A stretch of DNA of 64,000 bases from Halomonas halocynthiae DSM 14573 (lineage in GTDB: Bacteria > Pseudomonadota > Gammaproteobacteria > Pseudomonadales > Halomonadaceae): the NCBI RefSeq assembly GCF_000425725.1, contig NZ_AUDZ01000017.1, positions 1 through 64,000 on the forward strand, written 5' to 3'. Within the stretch, counting starts at the first letter, position 1, and the number at the start of each line of letters is the position of its first letter. A program made the translations under genes and the position numbers. A model generated the notes under the pieces. That model searched no databases and was not told the DNA's origin. It saw nothing but the letters and a program-made list of their open reading frames with translations. This document shows positions 17,125-25,410 of the stretch, piece after piece.

Positions 17125-18090
17125 CGAGTGTTGCTTTCGCTGTATGCGCTGGGGTTGGTGGGCTTCGGCGCAGGCCAGTATATGGCTGACGAAATGCTGA
17201 ACTCTGGAGAGTTCGCCTAGTTTTTCTGGGTATACCAGGTAGTAGGCATCAGGGCGACGTAGTGCATGGGGCCAAGCCAGTGCCAGCTGGCCGCTCTCCA
17301 ACTCGTGTTCAATCAATAGTTTGGGTATCAGCGCTAGGCCGCCGCCAGCCATAACGGTGTGAATTAACATCTGAAAGGTTTCTAAGCGTGTGCCGTGATA
17401 GCTGCTGTTGGAGGTGATTTGCTGGCTGGCAAACCAACGGTGCCAGGCGTCTGGGCGTGTTGATAGGTGAAGCAGGCGGCACTGGGCTAAATCTTCACCA
17501 CGCGTCAGCGATTGGTCGGCAAGGTAGCTGGGCGAGCCCACTGCGACGACCTCCTCGTCAAATAACTTGTGACACTCTAGGTTCGGCCAATGACCATGGC
17601 CGTGGAAGAAAGCAACGTCGATGTCCTGCTGTTCTAGGTCAAAGGTCTGGACACGGTCAGTAATATTTAACGTGATGCGCGGGTGGGCGGCGAAGAACGT
17701 TGGTAGGTGCGCGGAAAGCCAGCGAATGCCGAAGGTCGGCAGAGTCGCCACTCGTAGCACCTCGCTACGGTCACTGTAGGTCATGATGGTGTTGGCTGAC
17801 ATTTCGAGGTGAGCAAGAATTTTGCGTACCTCGGCAAGATAGAGCGCACCCTCTGGTGTTAGCACCAATGTACGGCGAATGCGCCGAAACAGCTTGTGCT
17901 GTAGATAGTCTTCGAGTTGAGCCACCTGTTTACTGATCGCGCTTTGTGTCATGTGCAGCTCTTCGGCTGCACGGGTAAAGCTTAAGTGGCGTGCCGCCGC
18001 TTCGAAACACTGCAGGGTCGTTGTTGAAGGTAAGTGGCGTGCCTTCATCAGGTTATCCGGCGGCTGAGACATGGCGTCGTATGGCCTCAT
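17077..18090 (-). CDS. LysR-family regulator, GcvA-like
   Basis: 337 residues. N-terminal winged helix (LQCFEAAARHLSFTRAAEELHMTQSAISKQVAQLEDYL) with the FTRAAEELHMTQSAIS pattern of the GcvA/AmpR group, then a type 2 periplasmic-binding-protein fold effector domain. The start may be Met1, Met7 or Met15; none has a good ribosome site. The C-terminal 15 codons overlap the end of the POT gene on the other strand. The effector and targets are unknown; the TRAP genes downstream at lower density of evidence or the POT gene are candidates only by proximity. Confidence 0.85.
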   Translation of the reverse strand: MRPYDAMSQPPDNLMKARHLPSTTTLQCFEAAARHLSFTRAAEELHMTQSAISKQVAQLEDYLQHKLFRRIRRTLVLTPEGALYLAEVRKILAHLEMSANTIMTYSDRSEVLRVATLPTFGIRWLSAHLPTFFAAHPRITLNITDRVQTFDLEQQDIDVAFFHGHGHWPNLECHKLFDEEVVAVGSPSYLADQSLTRGEDLAQCRLLHLSTRPDAWHRWFASQQITSNSSYHGTRLETFQMLIHTVMAGGGLALIPKLLIEHELESGQLALAWPHALRRPDAYYLVYPEKLGELSRVQHFVSHILACAEAHQPQRIQRKQHSSFNALHDLFDQGQTQ

Positions 18091-18156
18091 AAAAGGTGGC
18101 AGGAAACCGCTTGGTTAATGGCACCTTATACTAACGCATTCGGGTGGGGTCGGGGG

Positions 18157-18179
18157 CCCCGCGCCGAGTCGGCGCGGGG
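18157..18179. terminator. Strong GC hairpin after the TAXI TRAP permease
   Basis: CCCCGCGCC pairs with GGCGCGGGG around a 5-base loop, just beyond the minus-strand permease stop at 18186. No T run follows on either strand, so it is at best an imperfect terminator or an mRNA 3' end stabiliser. Confidence 0.5.
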
Positions 18180-18185
18180 TGGAGG

Positions 18186-20066
18186 TTAGCTGTTTGAGAC
18201 GACTGGACTGAGCCCAGGGTCTTGAGGACGGCGAGATTGTAGCCATGCCACAAGCGCTAGGGCTCCCAGACCAAGGGCACTGGTCAGTGGCTCGGGAGCA
18301 ATCATGGCAATGCCTGATGCCAACAGCACCAAGCGTTCCCAAGGACGGGTGTCACGCACGAAGTGGCCCATGAGTGCCGCACTGACACTGATCAACCCGA
18401 TCACCAAGAGCAGGACGGCGATGGTAAGTCCGATGGGAGTGGGGTCGACCATCACAAGTGCTGGGTTATAAATCAGGGCGTAGGGAATGATGAAGGCGCC
18501 AATGGCAAGCTTGAGTGCTGTTACCCCTGTTTTCATGGGGTTCGCTCCAGCAATACCGGCTCCGGCATAAGCAGCGAGGCAAACGGGCGGGGTGATGTCT
18601 GCCACAATGCCGAAATAGAACACAAACAGGTGCACTGACATCGGCGCTAGGCCAAACTCGTTAATCAGTGCTGGAGCTGCAATGGTGGCAGTAACGACGT
18701 AGTTGGCCGTTGTTGGCAGCCCCATACCGAGCACAATACAAGCCAGCATGGTAAAGATAAGCGCCAGGATTAGCGTGCCATCAGCAAGGCTGATGATGCC
18801 CGCAGCAAACTTTGCCCCTAGGCCTGTCATGCCGACGACACCAGCAATGATACCTGCGGTTGCTACGGCGGCGATTACTGGCAATGCCACGCGTGCGCCA
18901 CGGTCGAGCAGCCTGACCAAATCAGGTAACGATGGGCGGGTTTCTTTGCGTAGCAGGCTGACAAGAAGTGCTGTTGCAATGCCTAAGAGTGCAGCGCGCT
19001 GAGCGGTGAAGCCGACGCTGACGGTGGCCACAATGACCACGAGGGGCAGCAGCATATACCCTCGGCTAAGTAGCAGTTTGCGCTTGCTGGGCAGCTGGTC
19101 TTTGGGAATGCCGAGTATGCGGCTACGCTTTGCTTCAAAGTGAACACCAAGGAAGATACCGCAGAAATACATCAACGCAGGAATTAAAGCGGCATACATG
19201 ATTTCGCGATAGGAAACCCCGACATACTCAACCATGATAAAGGCGGCTGCGCCCATCAAGGGCGGCATGATCTGGCCGCCGGTTGAGGCTGACGCTTCAG
19301 CGGCACCTGCCACTTCAGGCCGAAAGCCGGCTTTTTTCATCATCGGAATAGTGAATGAGCCAGACGCGACGGTGTTGCCCACCGAACTGCCTGAAATCAT
19401 GCCTTGCAGGGCGCTAGCAATGACAGCGGCTTTAGCTGTACCGCCAGTGAAGCGTCCTGTTGCAGCGACGGCCAGATCGTTGAAAAAGCTTCCTACGCCG
19501 GTTTGAATTAGCACAACGCCAAAGAACAGGAATAAGAAGATGAACTTGGCAGAGATTTGTAGTGGCGTACCGAACACGCCACCTTCGCGAAACCACAAAT
19601 AGGGCGCGATATCTTGGAGCGGGAAGCCTGGGTGCGATAATAACTGGGTCGGAATATGGTTGCCTAGGAGAGCGTAGACAATTGCCAGTGAGGCAACCAC
19701 CACGATGGGTAAGCCGACGGTGCGCCGAGTCGCCTCCAGCACAAAAAGAACGCCTAGCCCAGCAACAATCAGGTCAAAAGCGGTATAGCCAGTAATTCGT
19801 GCGCGAAGCACTTCGTCATAAAACAGGATCTTATAATACGCACCGAAGGTTGCCGCGAAAGCCAGTACCACGTCATACCATGGCACATGATTGCGATTAC
19901 GCTGGCTGCGAGATGCGGGAAACAGCAAGAAGATCATGCCTAGCGCGAGGCCCAAATGTACCGCGCCCTGCTTCTGCGAAGGCAGAGTACCAAAGTAGCC
20001 GGTATACAAATGGAAAGACGACAGGGCTATGCCAAGCAGTGAGACAGCCCAGACCCAGCGGCCCAT
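18186..20066 (-). CDS. TRAP transporter fused permease (4TM/12TM, TAXI type)
   Basis: 626 residues from the first in-frame ATG. It fuses the small DctQ-like part (about 4 membrane segments, 1-130) to the large DctM-like part (about 12). GSSVGNTVASGSFTIPMMKKAGF, SASTGGQIMPPLMGAAAFIM and GMGLPTTANYVV are typical of TAXI permeases. It imports a substrate delivered by the binding protein, driven by a cation gradient. The true N-terminus is probably longer: the codons upstream read ALLKKYDREANVRSD, a conserved N-terminal motif of this family, but they have no start codon in frame. A GTG at 20143 would supply one if the A run at 20129-20137 had ten instead of nine A. Confidence 0.9.
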   Translation of the reverse strand: MGRWVWAVSLLGIALSSFHLYTGYFGTLPSQKQGAVHLGLALGMIFLLFPASRSQRNRNHVPWYDVVLAFAATFGAYYKILFYDEVLRARITGYTAFDLIVAGLGVLFVLEATRRTVGLPIVVVASLAIVYALLGNHIPTQLLSHPGFPLQDIAPYLWFREGGVFGTPLQISAKFIFLFLFFGVVLIQTGVGSFFNDLAVAATGRFTGGTAKAAVIASALQGMISGSSVGNTVASGSFTIPMMKKAGFRPEVAGAAEASASTGGQIMPPLMGAAAFIMVEYVGVSYREIMYAALIPALMYFCGIFLGVHFEAKRSRILGIPKDQLPSKRKLLLSRGYMLLPLVVIVATVSVGFTAQRAALLGIATALLVSLLRKETRPSLPDLVRLLDRGARVALPVIAAVATAGIIAGVVGMTGLGAKFAAGIISLADGTLILALIFTMLACIVLGMGLPTTANYVVTATIAAPALINEFGLAPMSVHLFVFYFGIVADITPPVCLAAYAGAGIAGANPMKTGVTALKLAIGAFIIPYALIYNPALVMVDPTPIGLTIAVLLLVIGLISVSAALMGHFVRDTRPWERLVLLASGIAMIAPEPLTSALGLGALALVAWLQSRRPQDPGLSPVVSNS

Positions 20067-20128
20067 GTCTGATCTGACATTGGCTTCGCGGTCGTATTTT
20101 TTTAGCAGTGCCTCTGAGTCAGCAGGAC

Positions 20129-20137
20129 TTTTTTTTT
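20129..20137 (-). other. Run of nine A (minus strand) separating a GTG start from the permease frame
   Basis: On the minus strand GTG GAT at 20143-20138 is followed by nine A, then codons that are out of frame with the GTG but in frame with the permease. With ten A the frame would read MDKKKSPADSEALLKKYDRE and continue into the permease. A run of nine A is prone to transcriptional slippage, to sequencing error and to replication slippage. Confidence 0.7.
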
Positions 20138-20164
20138 ATCCACAGTGTTGGTCTCTCGTTGAAA

Positions 20165-20194
20165 GCGTAGTGGTAACACAAGCTACCACTACGC
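20165..20194 (-). other. Hairpin between the TAXI binding protein and permease genes
   Basis: GCGTAGTGGTA pairs perfectly over 11 bases with TACCACTACGC around an 8-base loop. It starts 23 bases after the binding-protein stop. There is only TTT after it. Such intercistronic hairpins commonly protect or cut the message so that the binding protein is made in excess over the permease. Confidence 0.6.
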
Positions 20195-20217
20195 CAGAAT
20201 GACTTATCTTGAACTGC

Positions 20218-21219
20218 TTACTTGGCAAGGTCTTCAAGACTGGTAATGCCGGTTTTCTTGCGGGTGACAATCTGGATGACCTCGGGGTAAATGTGGCCAA
20301 TAAACGCGACGTTTTCGATAGCACCACTGTCAAACTCACCGCTACCTTCAATCGCGTCTTTCGCTGGCGCATGTACCGTCATGCCCAGGTCCATACGGTC
20401 GTCACGGATGCTGACCAGGTTTTCGATTGACGCCCCAGTTTCAATGTTGGTGAAGTTGGCATCGTTCAGGTAGTTGTTCCAGATTGTCGCCATCTCGCCA
20501 CCCAGCGGGTAGTAAGTGCCGCCTTGGCTGCCGGTGCCAAGAATGTATTCATTTTTATCTTCGGTGATGTTGATTTCGGCGACTGGGCCGTCGACCGTCA
20601 GGCCTTGCTCTTCATAATAGCGTTTGGCACCGGGGTGAACCGGAATGCCGTCGGCGCCATTCAACGCATTTTCCAGTGTCATGAATGCTGATTGGGCGTG
20701 TGTGTTTTCATCGGCTTTTTCGTGCATCAGGCGGGCCAGCTCATAGCCCATTTCGTCGTCGATAGTGTGTGTATTGCCCACCAGGACGGCGTAGGCCGTT
20801 ACCGTAGTCACATCGTCATCAAGGAACTCATAGTTATCCTTGGAGATGACAAAGCGCCGATAGTCGCTGTTGGCTTCGATATTATCTATTGCGGCATCGG
20901 TCAGGTTGAGCATAACCACGTCACCTGCGGCAGCCTGAAGGTTCTCGATGCTGCCTGATGGGAGACCAAGGATACCGATAGAGATGTCGATGTTGCCATC
21001 CTGCACGCCATCAAGAGCCGCGCCAAAACCTTCTTGGTAAGCGCTGTAGTCTTCTTCTGTTACACCGTGAGCGCTGAGGATCAGCTGAGAAACCTGCTGT
21101 GTCGTGCTAGCAGGTGGGCCGATAGCCACGTTGGGCTTGCTGGTGCTAGCGTCGCCACAGCCGCTGAGAAGTGTGCCAGCAGCAAGGGCAATTGCGGCAG
21201 AGGTAAGCAGACGAGTCAT
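20218..21219 (-). CDS. TAXI-family TRAP solute-binding lipoprotein, circularly permuted
   Basis: 333 residues from the Met at 21219, which has a GGAAGA site. A lipoprotein signal ends at LLSG-C21. In usual TAXI proteins the order is: first strand with TGG.YYP, a region ending YPEV..V..K..GI.S..DL(K), then KRV.IG...S, then a C-terminal HPGA..YY.E.G. Here the order is swapped: KPNVAIGPPAS at 28-38 comes first, IPVHPGAKRYYEEQGL is at 192-207, then the usual N-terminus EYILGTGSQGGTYYPLGG at 224-241, and the protein stops at TSLEDLAK (326-333). Nothing appears lost; the old ends are joined by a linker at about 207-224. It is the first gene of the operon with the fused permease. Confidence 0.85.
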   Translation of the reverse strand: MTRLLTSAAIALAAGTLLSGCGDASTSKPNVAIGPPASTTQQVSQLILSAHGVTEEDYSAYQEGFGAALDGVQDGNIDISIGILGLPSGSIENLQAAAGDVVMLNLTDAAIDNIEANSDYRRFVISKDNYEFLDDDVTTVTAYAVLVGNTHTIDDEMGYELARLMHEKADENTHAQSAFMTLENALNGADGIPVHPGAKRYYEEQGLTVDGPVAEINITEDKNEYILGTGSQGGTYYPLGGEMATIWNNYLNDANFTNIETGASIENLVSIRDDRMDLGMTVHAPAKDAIEGSGEFDSGAIENVAFIGHIYPEVIQIVTRKKTGITSLEDLAK

Positions 21220-21617
21220 GGGATTCTTCCTATTGTGGTTTAGCGTTATGTGGCTGAAAGCCATTCAATCAGCAATTTACGGATATAAGCCGTTTGCGGC
21301 AGTCGGCTCATTCAACGCAGCGCCTATTGCGGGCTCGTGCAGTTTTATCTGGCGCATTGTTGTTCTATGCCGACGCAGACACAAAAGAATGTTTGGAATC
21401 ATACCATGAAATTATTTCATGCTTTTCGCGGCGTCCTCACTGTTATGCGGCTGGGCGACAGTGAGAGTCACGAATTTTCGGAATGCATAGCGGCTTTTTT
21501 TTCGTTTGAACAAGGCGGTTCGGGTCTGTTTTTATAAAAGGAGCTGTTTTATCTCTTGCTTTTACCCGTAAGCGTAGCCCACCAATTACTTACATGGCCC
21601 ATCAACAGGATCGTGAC
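21220..21617. other. Divergent control region between the TAXI operon and the aminotransferase
   Basis: About 400 bases without a convincing gene. It must hold promoters for both directions. The one clear structure is the perfect palindrome at 21405-21421. The remaining short open frames have no protein-like character. Confidence 0.5.
21405..21421. promoter_or_regulatory. Perfect 17-bp palindrome, candidate operator
   Basis: CATGAAAT-T-ATTTCATG is perfectly symmetric (8-1-8). It lies midway between the divergent TAXI binding-protein gene (186 bases away) and the aminotransferase gene (197 bases away). The cognate regulator is unknown. Confidence 0.45.
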
Positions 21618-22871
21618 ATGGAACTTCTGCACGTCAGTGACTCGCTTGGCATCGTTCATCCCATCTGTATCGAGCGTGGCCGTAATGCCGATGTCTGGGA
21701 CGAGCAAGGCAAGCACTATATAGACTTTGTTGCTGGGATTGGAGTGCTTAACGCTGGGCATTGTCATCCCGCCGTTGTTGATGCTGTTAAAGGGCAAGTC
21801 GAAACGTTAATGCATTCTGCTTTTAATGCGTTGCCGCATCGAGGCTACTTGAATGTTGTCAGCGCGCTGGATGCGTTTGTTCCGGTGTCTTATCCCCTAT
21901 CCTGCATGTTGACTAACAGTGGTGCCGAAGCCACCGAGAATGCGCTCAAAGTGGCACGTGCCGCGACGGGGCGTCAGGCTGTGATCGCGTTCGATGATGG
22001 CTTCCATGGTCGCACGTTGGCGGCACTGAATCTGAACGGCAAGGTTAAGCCTTACAAAAACTGCCTAGGAACCTTGCCTGGCCCCGTGTATCACGTGCCG
22101 TTCCCCAGCCGTGACAGTGAGACCGATGCTGATCAGGCCATGGCCGCGATTGAGCGACTGTTCGAGGTTGAGGTTCCCGCCGATGAGGTGGCGGCCATTA
22201 TTGTGGAGCCGGTTCAGGGAGAGGGTGGTTTTCGCCTGCTGTGTGCTGATTTCGCTGCTCGCTTACGAGCGCTATGCGATAACCACGGCATTGTGTTGAT
22301 TTTCGATGAAATTCAATCAGGCTTTGGCCGAACCGGTGAGCGCTTTGCTTTTTCACACCTTGGGGTTGAGCCAGACGTGCTACTCATGGGCAAAAGCATG
22401 GCAGCCGGACTGCCGCTGGCTGCCGTGGTGGGCAAGTCGACGGTGATGAATGCGTTGCCTAAAGGTGGCTTAGGTGGCACGTATTCAGGCAATGCGGTGG
22501 CCTGTGCGTCCGCTCTAGCGGTGATGTCGTTAATGAGTGAGCAAAACGTGAAGCGCTGGGGTGAGGCTCAGGAAGCGCTAATTCTAGAGGCATACCAGAG
22601 GTGGTGCGACTCGGAGCGCTACCCCATGCTGGCGGGTTTGAATGGTGTTGGTGCCATGCGTGGCATCGTGTTTAACGATACCGCTAACGCTACGGGTGCA
22701 GAGCACTTGGCGGCGCTGCTGGTTGCAGGGCGGGAGCAGGGCGTTTTGCTGATGCCCAGTGGGCGTCGCCGTAACGTACTTCGGCTACTACCGCCGTTAA
22801 CCACTGAGCCAGATGTCATGAAAGAAGGTCTGGCGCGAATTGAGCGAGCGCTGGATACGCTGAACCCTTAA
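21618..22871 (+). CDS. amaC: Class III aminotransferase, probably 2-aminoadipate (or 4-aminobutyrate) aminotransferase
   Basis: 417 residues from the Met at 21618 (AGGA upstream); an in-frame ATG at 21594 has no ribosome site. Fold type I, PLP-dependent. LTNSGAEATENALKVAR binds the cofactor phosphate, IIVEPVQGEGGFR and IFDEIQSGFGRTGERFAF hold the PLP-ring Asp, and the Schiff-base Lys is in LLMGKSMAAGLPL. Sequence alone would suggest GabT. The next gene, 28 bases downstream, is hglS, which uses 2-oxoadipate; this makes 2-aminoadipate (AmaC-like, as in Pseudomonas putida) the likely substrate. Symbol given on that context. Confidence 0.75.
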   Translation: MELLHVSDSLGIVHPICIERGRNADVWDEQGKHYIDFVAGIGVLNAGHCHPAVVDAVKGQVETLMHSAFNALPHRGYLNVVSALDAFVPVSYPLSCMLTNSGAEATENALKVARAATGRQAVIAFDDGFHGRTLAALNLNGKVKPYKNCLGTLPGPVYHVPFPSRDSETDADQAMAAIERLFEVEVPADEVAAIIVEPVQGEGGFRLLCADFAARLRALCDNHGIVLIFDEIQSGFGRTGERFAFSHLGVEPDVLLMGKSMAAGLPLAAVVGKSTVMNALPKGGLGGTYSGNAVACASALAVMSLMSEQNVKRWGEAQEALILEAYQRWCDSERYPMLAGLNGVGAMRGIVFNDTANATGAEHLAALLVAGREQGVLLMPSGRRRNVLRLLPPLTTEPDVMKEGLARIERALDTLNP

Positions 22872-22899
22872 TGATAAAAATTTTTAGGAGCCATGAGTC

Positions 22900-24264
22900 A
22901 TGAATACCTCGGCCTTCGTCAGCAGTGACGAGATTCGCGATCGTTTTTCTCGGGCCATGTCGGCCATGTATCAGGCTGAAGTGCCACAGTACGAAACACT
23001 ATTGGCGCTGGTTGAGCAGGTCAATCGCGAAACATTGGAGCGTGACCCCGCATTGGCTGAGCGGTTGGAGTCCCATAATGAATTAGCGCGGCTTGGTGTT
23101 GAGCGGCACGGGGCCATTCGCGTCGGTACTGCCGACGAGCTTGCGATGTTGCGCCGTTTATTCGCGGTGATGGGCATGTTCCCCGTAGGGTATTACGACC
23201 TGTCAGAGGCTGGCGTGCCGGTTCACTCCACCGCGTTTCGCCCGAAAGAAGATGCGGCGCTGGCGCGCAACCCTTTCCGTATCTTTACGTCGTTGCTGCG
23301 CCTAGAGTTGATTGAAAGCGAGGCGCTGCGTGACAAGGCCGCTGAAATTTTGTCTCAGCGCGATATTTTCACTGCTCAAGCGCGTGAATTGACCGCCGTG
23401 GCTGAGGAGCAAGGTGGGCTTGACGAGGCACAGGCTGAGCGTTTTGTGGCAGAGGCGCTGGAGACATTTCGTTGGCACCAAGATGCCACGGTTGATATGG
23501 AAACCCACGCAGCGCTACAGGCGGAACATCGCCTGATTGCGGATGTGGTGTGTTTTCGCGGCCCGCATATCAATCACCTGACACCGCGCACCCTCGATAT
23601 TGATGAAGCTCAGCGGCGCATGCCCGCCATGGGCATGAATGCGAAAGAGGTTATCGAAGGGCCGCCGCGCCGCAACTGCCCGATTTTATTGCGTCAGACC
23701 AGCTTTAAGGCGTTGGAGGAAGCCATCCGCTTTACCGGCGATCGTCAAGGCACGCATAGCGCACGCTTTGGCGAGATTGAGCAGCGCGGAGTCGCGTTGA
23801 CGGCCGAAGGACGCACGCTGTATGACCAGTTGCTTGGCGAGTCGCGCCAGCGCACGGTAGGCCTGAGCAACGAGCAGCACCAGCACGTGCTGGCTGAGGT
23901 ATTTGCTGATTTTCCTGATAGTGACGATGAGCTGCGCCGCCGAGGCCTAGCGTTCTTCGAGTATCGCCTGACCGAAGCAGGCAAAGAGGCTAGTGCTGCG
24001 GCAGGCGCGTCTGATATGGAGGCGCTCATCACGCAAGGGCTGGTCGAGGCGCTGCCGATTACCTATGAAGACTTCCTGCCCGTTAGTGCGGCAGGTATCT
24101 TCCAGTCTAACCTGGGAGGCGAGCAGGGCGAGGCCTACGCCGGCAATGCCAATCGCGATGCCTTTGAAGCGGCGCTAGGCGCGGCGGTGACAGATGAGCT
24201 GGCGCTTTATGCCGAGCGTGAGCGCCTTTCGCGCCAGGCCGTGCTGCGCGCGCTGAGGGCTTGA
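22900..24264 (+). CDS. hglS: 2-oxoadipate dioxygenase/decarboxylase (D-2-hydroxyglutarate synthase)
   Basis: 454 residues, DUF1338/VOC-superfamily iron enzyme (formerly YdcJ). It converts 2-oxoadipate to D-2-hydroxyglutarate with oxygen in lysine catabolism. His70, Arg74 (VERHGAIR), His226 (GPHINHLTPR) and Glu294 (FGEIEQRG) fall at exactly the residue numbers recalled for the iron ligands and the substrate Arg of the P. putida enzyme. AGGAG precedes the start. With the aminotransferase it forms a two-gene operon for the 2-aminoadipate branch; the D-2-hydroxyglutarate dehydrogenase needed next is not in this window. Confidence 0.92.
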   Translation: MNTSAFVSSDEIRDRFSRAMSAMYQAEVPQYETLLALVEQVNRETLERDPALAERLESHNELARLGVERHGAIRVGTADELAMLRRLFAVMGMFPVGYYDLSEAGVPVHSTAFRPKEDAALARNPFRIFTSLLRLELIESEALRDKAAEILSQRDIFTAQARELTAVAEEQGGLDEAQAERFVAEALETFRWHQDATVDMETHAALQAEHRLIADVVCFRGPHINHLTPRTLDIDEAQRRMPAMGMNAKEVIEGPPRRNCPILLRQTSFKALEEAIRFTGDRQGTHSARFGEIEQRGVALTAEGRTLYDQLLGESRQRTVGLSNEQHQHVLAEVFADFPDSDDELRRRGLAFFEYRLTEAGKEASAAAGASDMEALITQGLVEALPITYEDFLPVSAAGIFQSNLGGEQGEAYAGNANRDAFEAALGAAVTDELALYAERERLSRQAVLRALRA

Positions 24265-24303
24265 TACGTAAGCTCGTATTTGATTGCAGGTAATGCAGGT
24301 AAT

Positions 24304-24340
24304 ATCGGGGCTGGTCAATGACCAGCCCCGATGTGTTTCC
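24304..24340 (+). terminator. Terminator after hglS
   Basis: A long perfect stem, ATCGGGGCTGGTCA pairing with TGACCAGCCCCGAT, starts 40 bases after the hglS stop and is followed by GTGTTT, a weak T tract. Confidence 0.65.
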
Positions 24341-24387
24341 GGTATGATGCGATGCCTCAATCGCCATGATCTTTGACAGGACTCTAT

Positions 24388-25155
24388 ATGCCGTTACTCG
24401 ATGCGTTGTCACCATTGTCGCCTTCTTTAGGTGGGCTGCTGATTCTGCTTTCGGTAGTAACCTCAGCGTTTACGGCGGCTTTTGGTGTTGGCGGCGGAGT
24501 TTTGATGATTATGGCGCTGGCCCAAGTGATGCCGGCGGCAGCGCTGATTCCCGTGCATGGCATGGTGCAGTTGGGGTCAAACGTTGGCCGCACCACGATG
24601 ACCTGGCGGCACGTGGACCGAAACACACTACTGTTTTTTGTTCCTGGGGTGATTCTTGGCGCCTTGGCTGCTGCGTGGCTGGTGATTCGCTTGCCTGCAG
24701 GCGTACTGGAGCTATGTATTGCGGCTTTTGTGCTGTTTACCTGCTGGGGCCCCGGCGTGCCGAAGCGCGCGCTACATGGTGCTGGGATTGTTGTCGCGGG
24801 TGCCGTTACCACGTTGCTGTCTAGTTTGGTGGGTGCAAGCGGCCCGATGGTGGCGGCCTTTGTGAAACAGCGTCAGGAGGGCCGGTTGGCTAAGGTAGCA
24901 ACTTTTTCGGCCTGTATGTCGTTACAACATTTGACCAAAATATTTGTATTCGGCATGGCCGGCTTTGTGTTTCGTGAATGGCTGGGACTGATGGTAGCGA
25001 TGGTCGTAGCGGGACTAGTGGGCACTTGGCTAGGACTTAAGTTATTGCATCGACTCTCTGAGCATCACTTTGACAACCTGTTCAAGTGGGCGCTGACGCT
25101 GTTGGCGCTGCGGCTGGTGTGGTTAGGTGTTAGCCGGTGGTCGGGCATGGCGTGA
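24388..25155 (+). CDS. TSUP family membrane permease (TauE/SafE)
   Basis: 255 residues from the ATG at 24388 (AGGA upstream). About eight hydrophobic segments in two similar halves. The N-terminal half has SAFTAAFGVGGGVLMIMALAQVMPAAALIPVHG, the second half has SSLVGASGPMVAAFVKQR; both are the repeated TauE/SafE motif. Family members move sulfite, sulfoacetate or other small organosulfur anions. The substrate here cannot be told. It stands alone. Confidence 0.85.
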   Translation: MPLLDALSPLSPSLGGLLILLSVVTSAFTAAFGVGGGVLMIMALAQVMPAAALIPVHGMVQLGSNVGRTTMTWRHVDRNTLLFFVPGVILGALAAAWLVIRLPAGVLELCIAAFVLFTCWGPGVPKRALHGAGIVVAGAVTTLLSSLVGASGPMVAAFVKQRQEGRLAKVATFSACMSLQHLTKIFVFGMAGFVFREWLGLMVAMVVAGLVGTWLGLKLLHRLSEHHFDNLFKWALTLLALRLVWLGVSRWSGMA

Positions 25156-25357
25156 GTCGTTAAGAATAGTGACTAAACGTCGTTGTTAAGAATCGTCGCC
25201 ATGGGGCTGTTAGTGAAACTCTGCCCTATAAAGCCGCGGACAAATGTTATATTGTGGAGTTAGGTTAATAGTTAGTCGCTAAAATGCGTCACTTTACTTT
25301 TACTTTTGTCTATTTTCTGCGTGAACTGTGATTTGATGCATGTACAGTGGGAAATCT

Positions 25358-25375
25358 TACGTCATACTACGTCAT
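25358..25375. promoter_or_regulatory. Direct repeat TACGTCAT before the carboxypeptidase gene
   Basis: TACGTCAT occurs twice with a 10-base period, about one helical turn, 36-53 bases before the start codon. Such phased repeats can be activator sites. No regulator is known. Confidence 0.3.
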
Positions 25376-25410
25376 TGGTCGTCGTGAATTACTAACTTCA
25401 GGGGAATATT

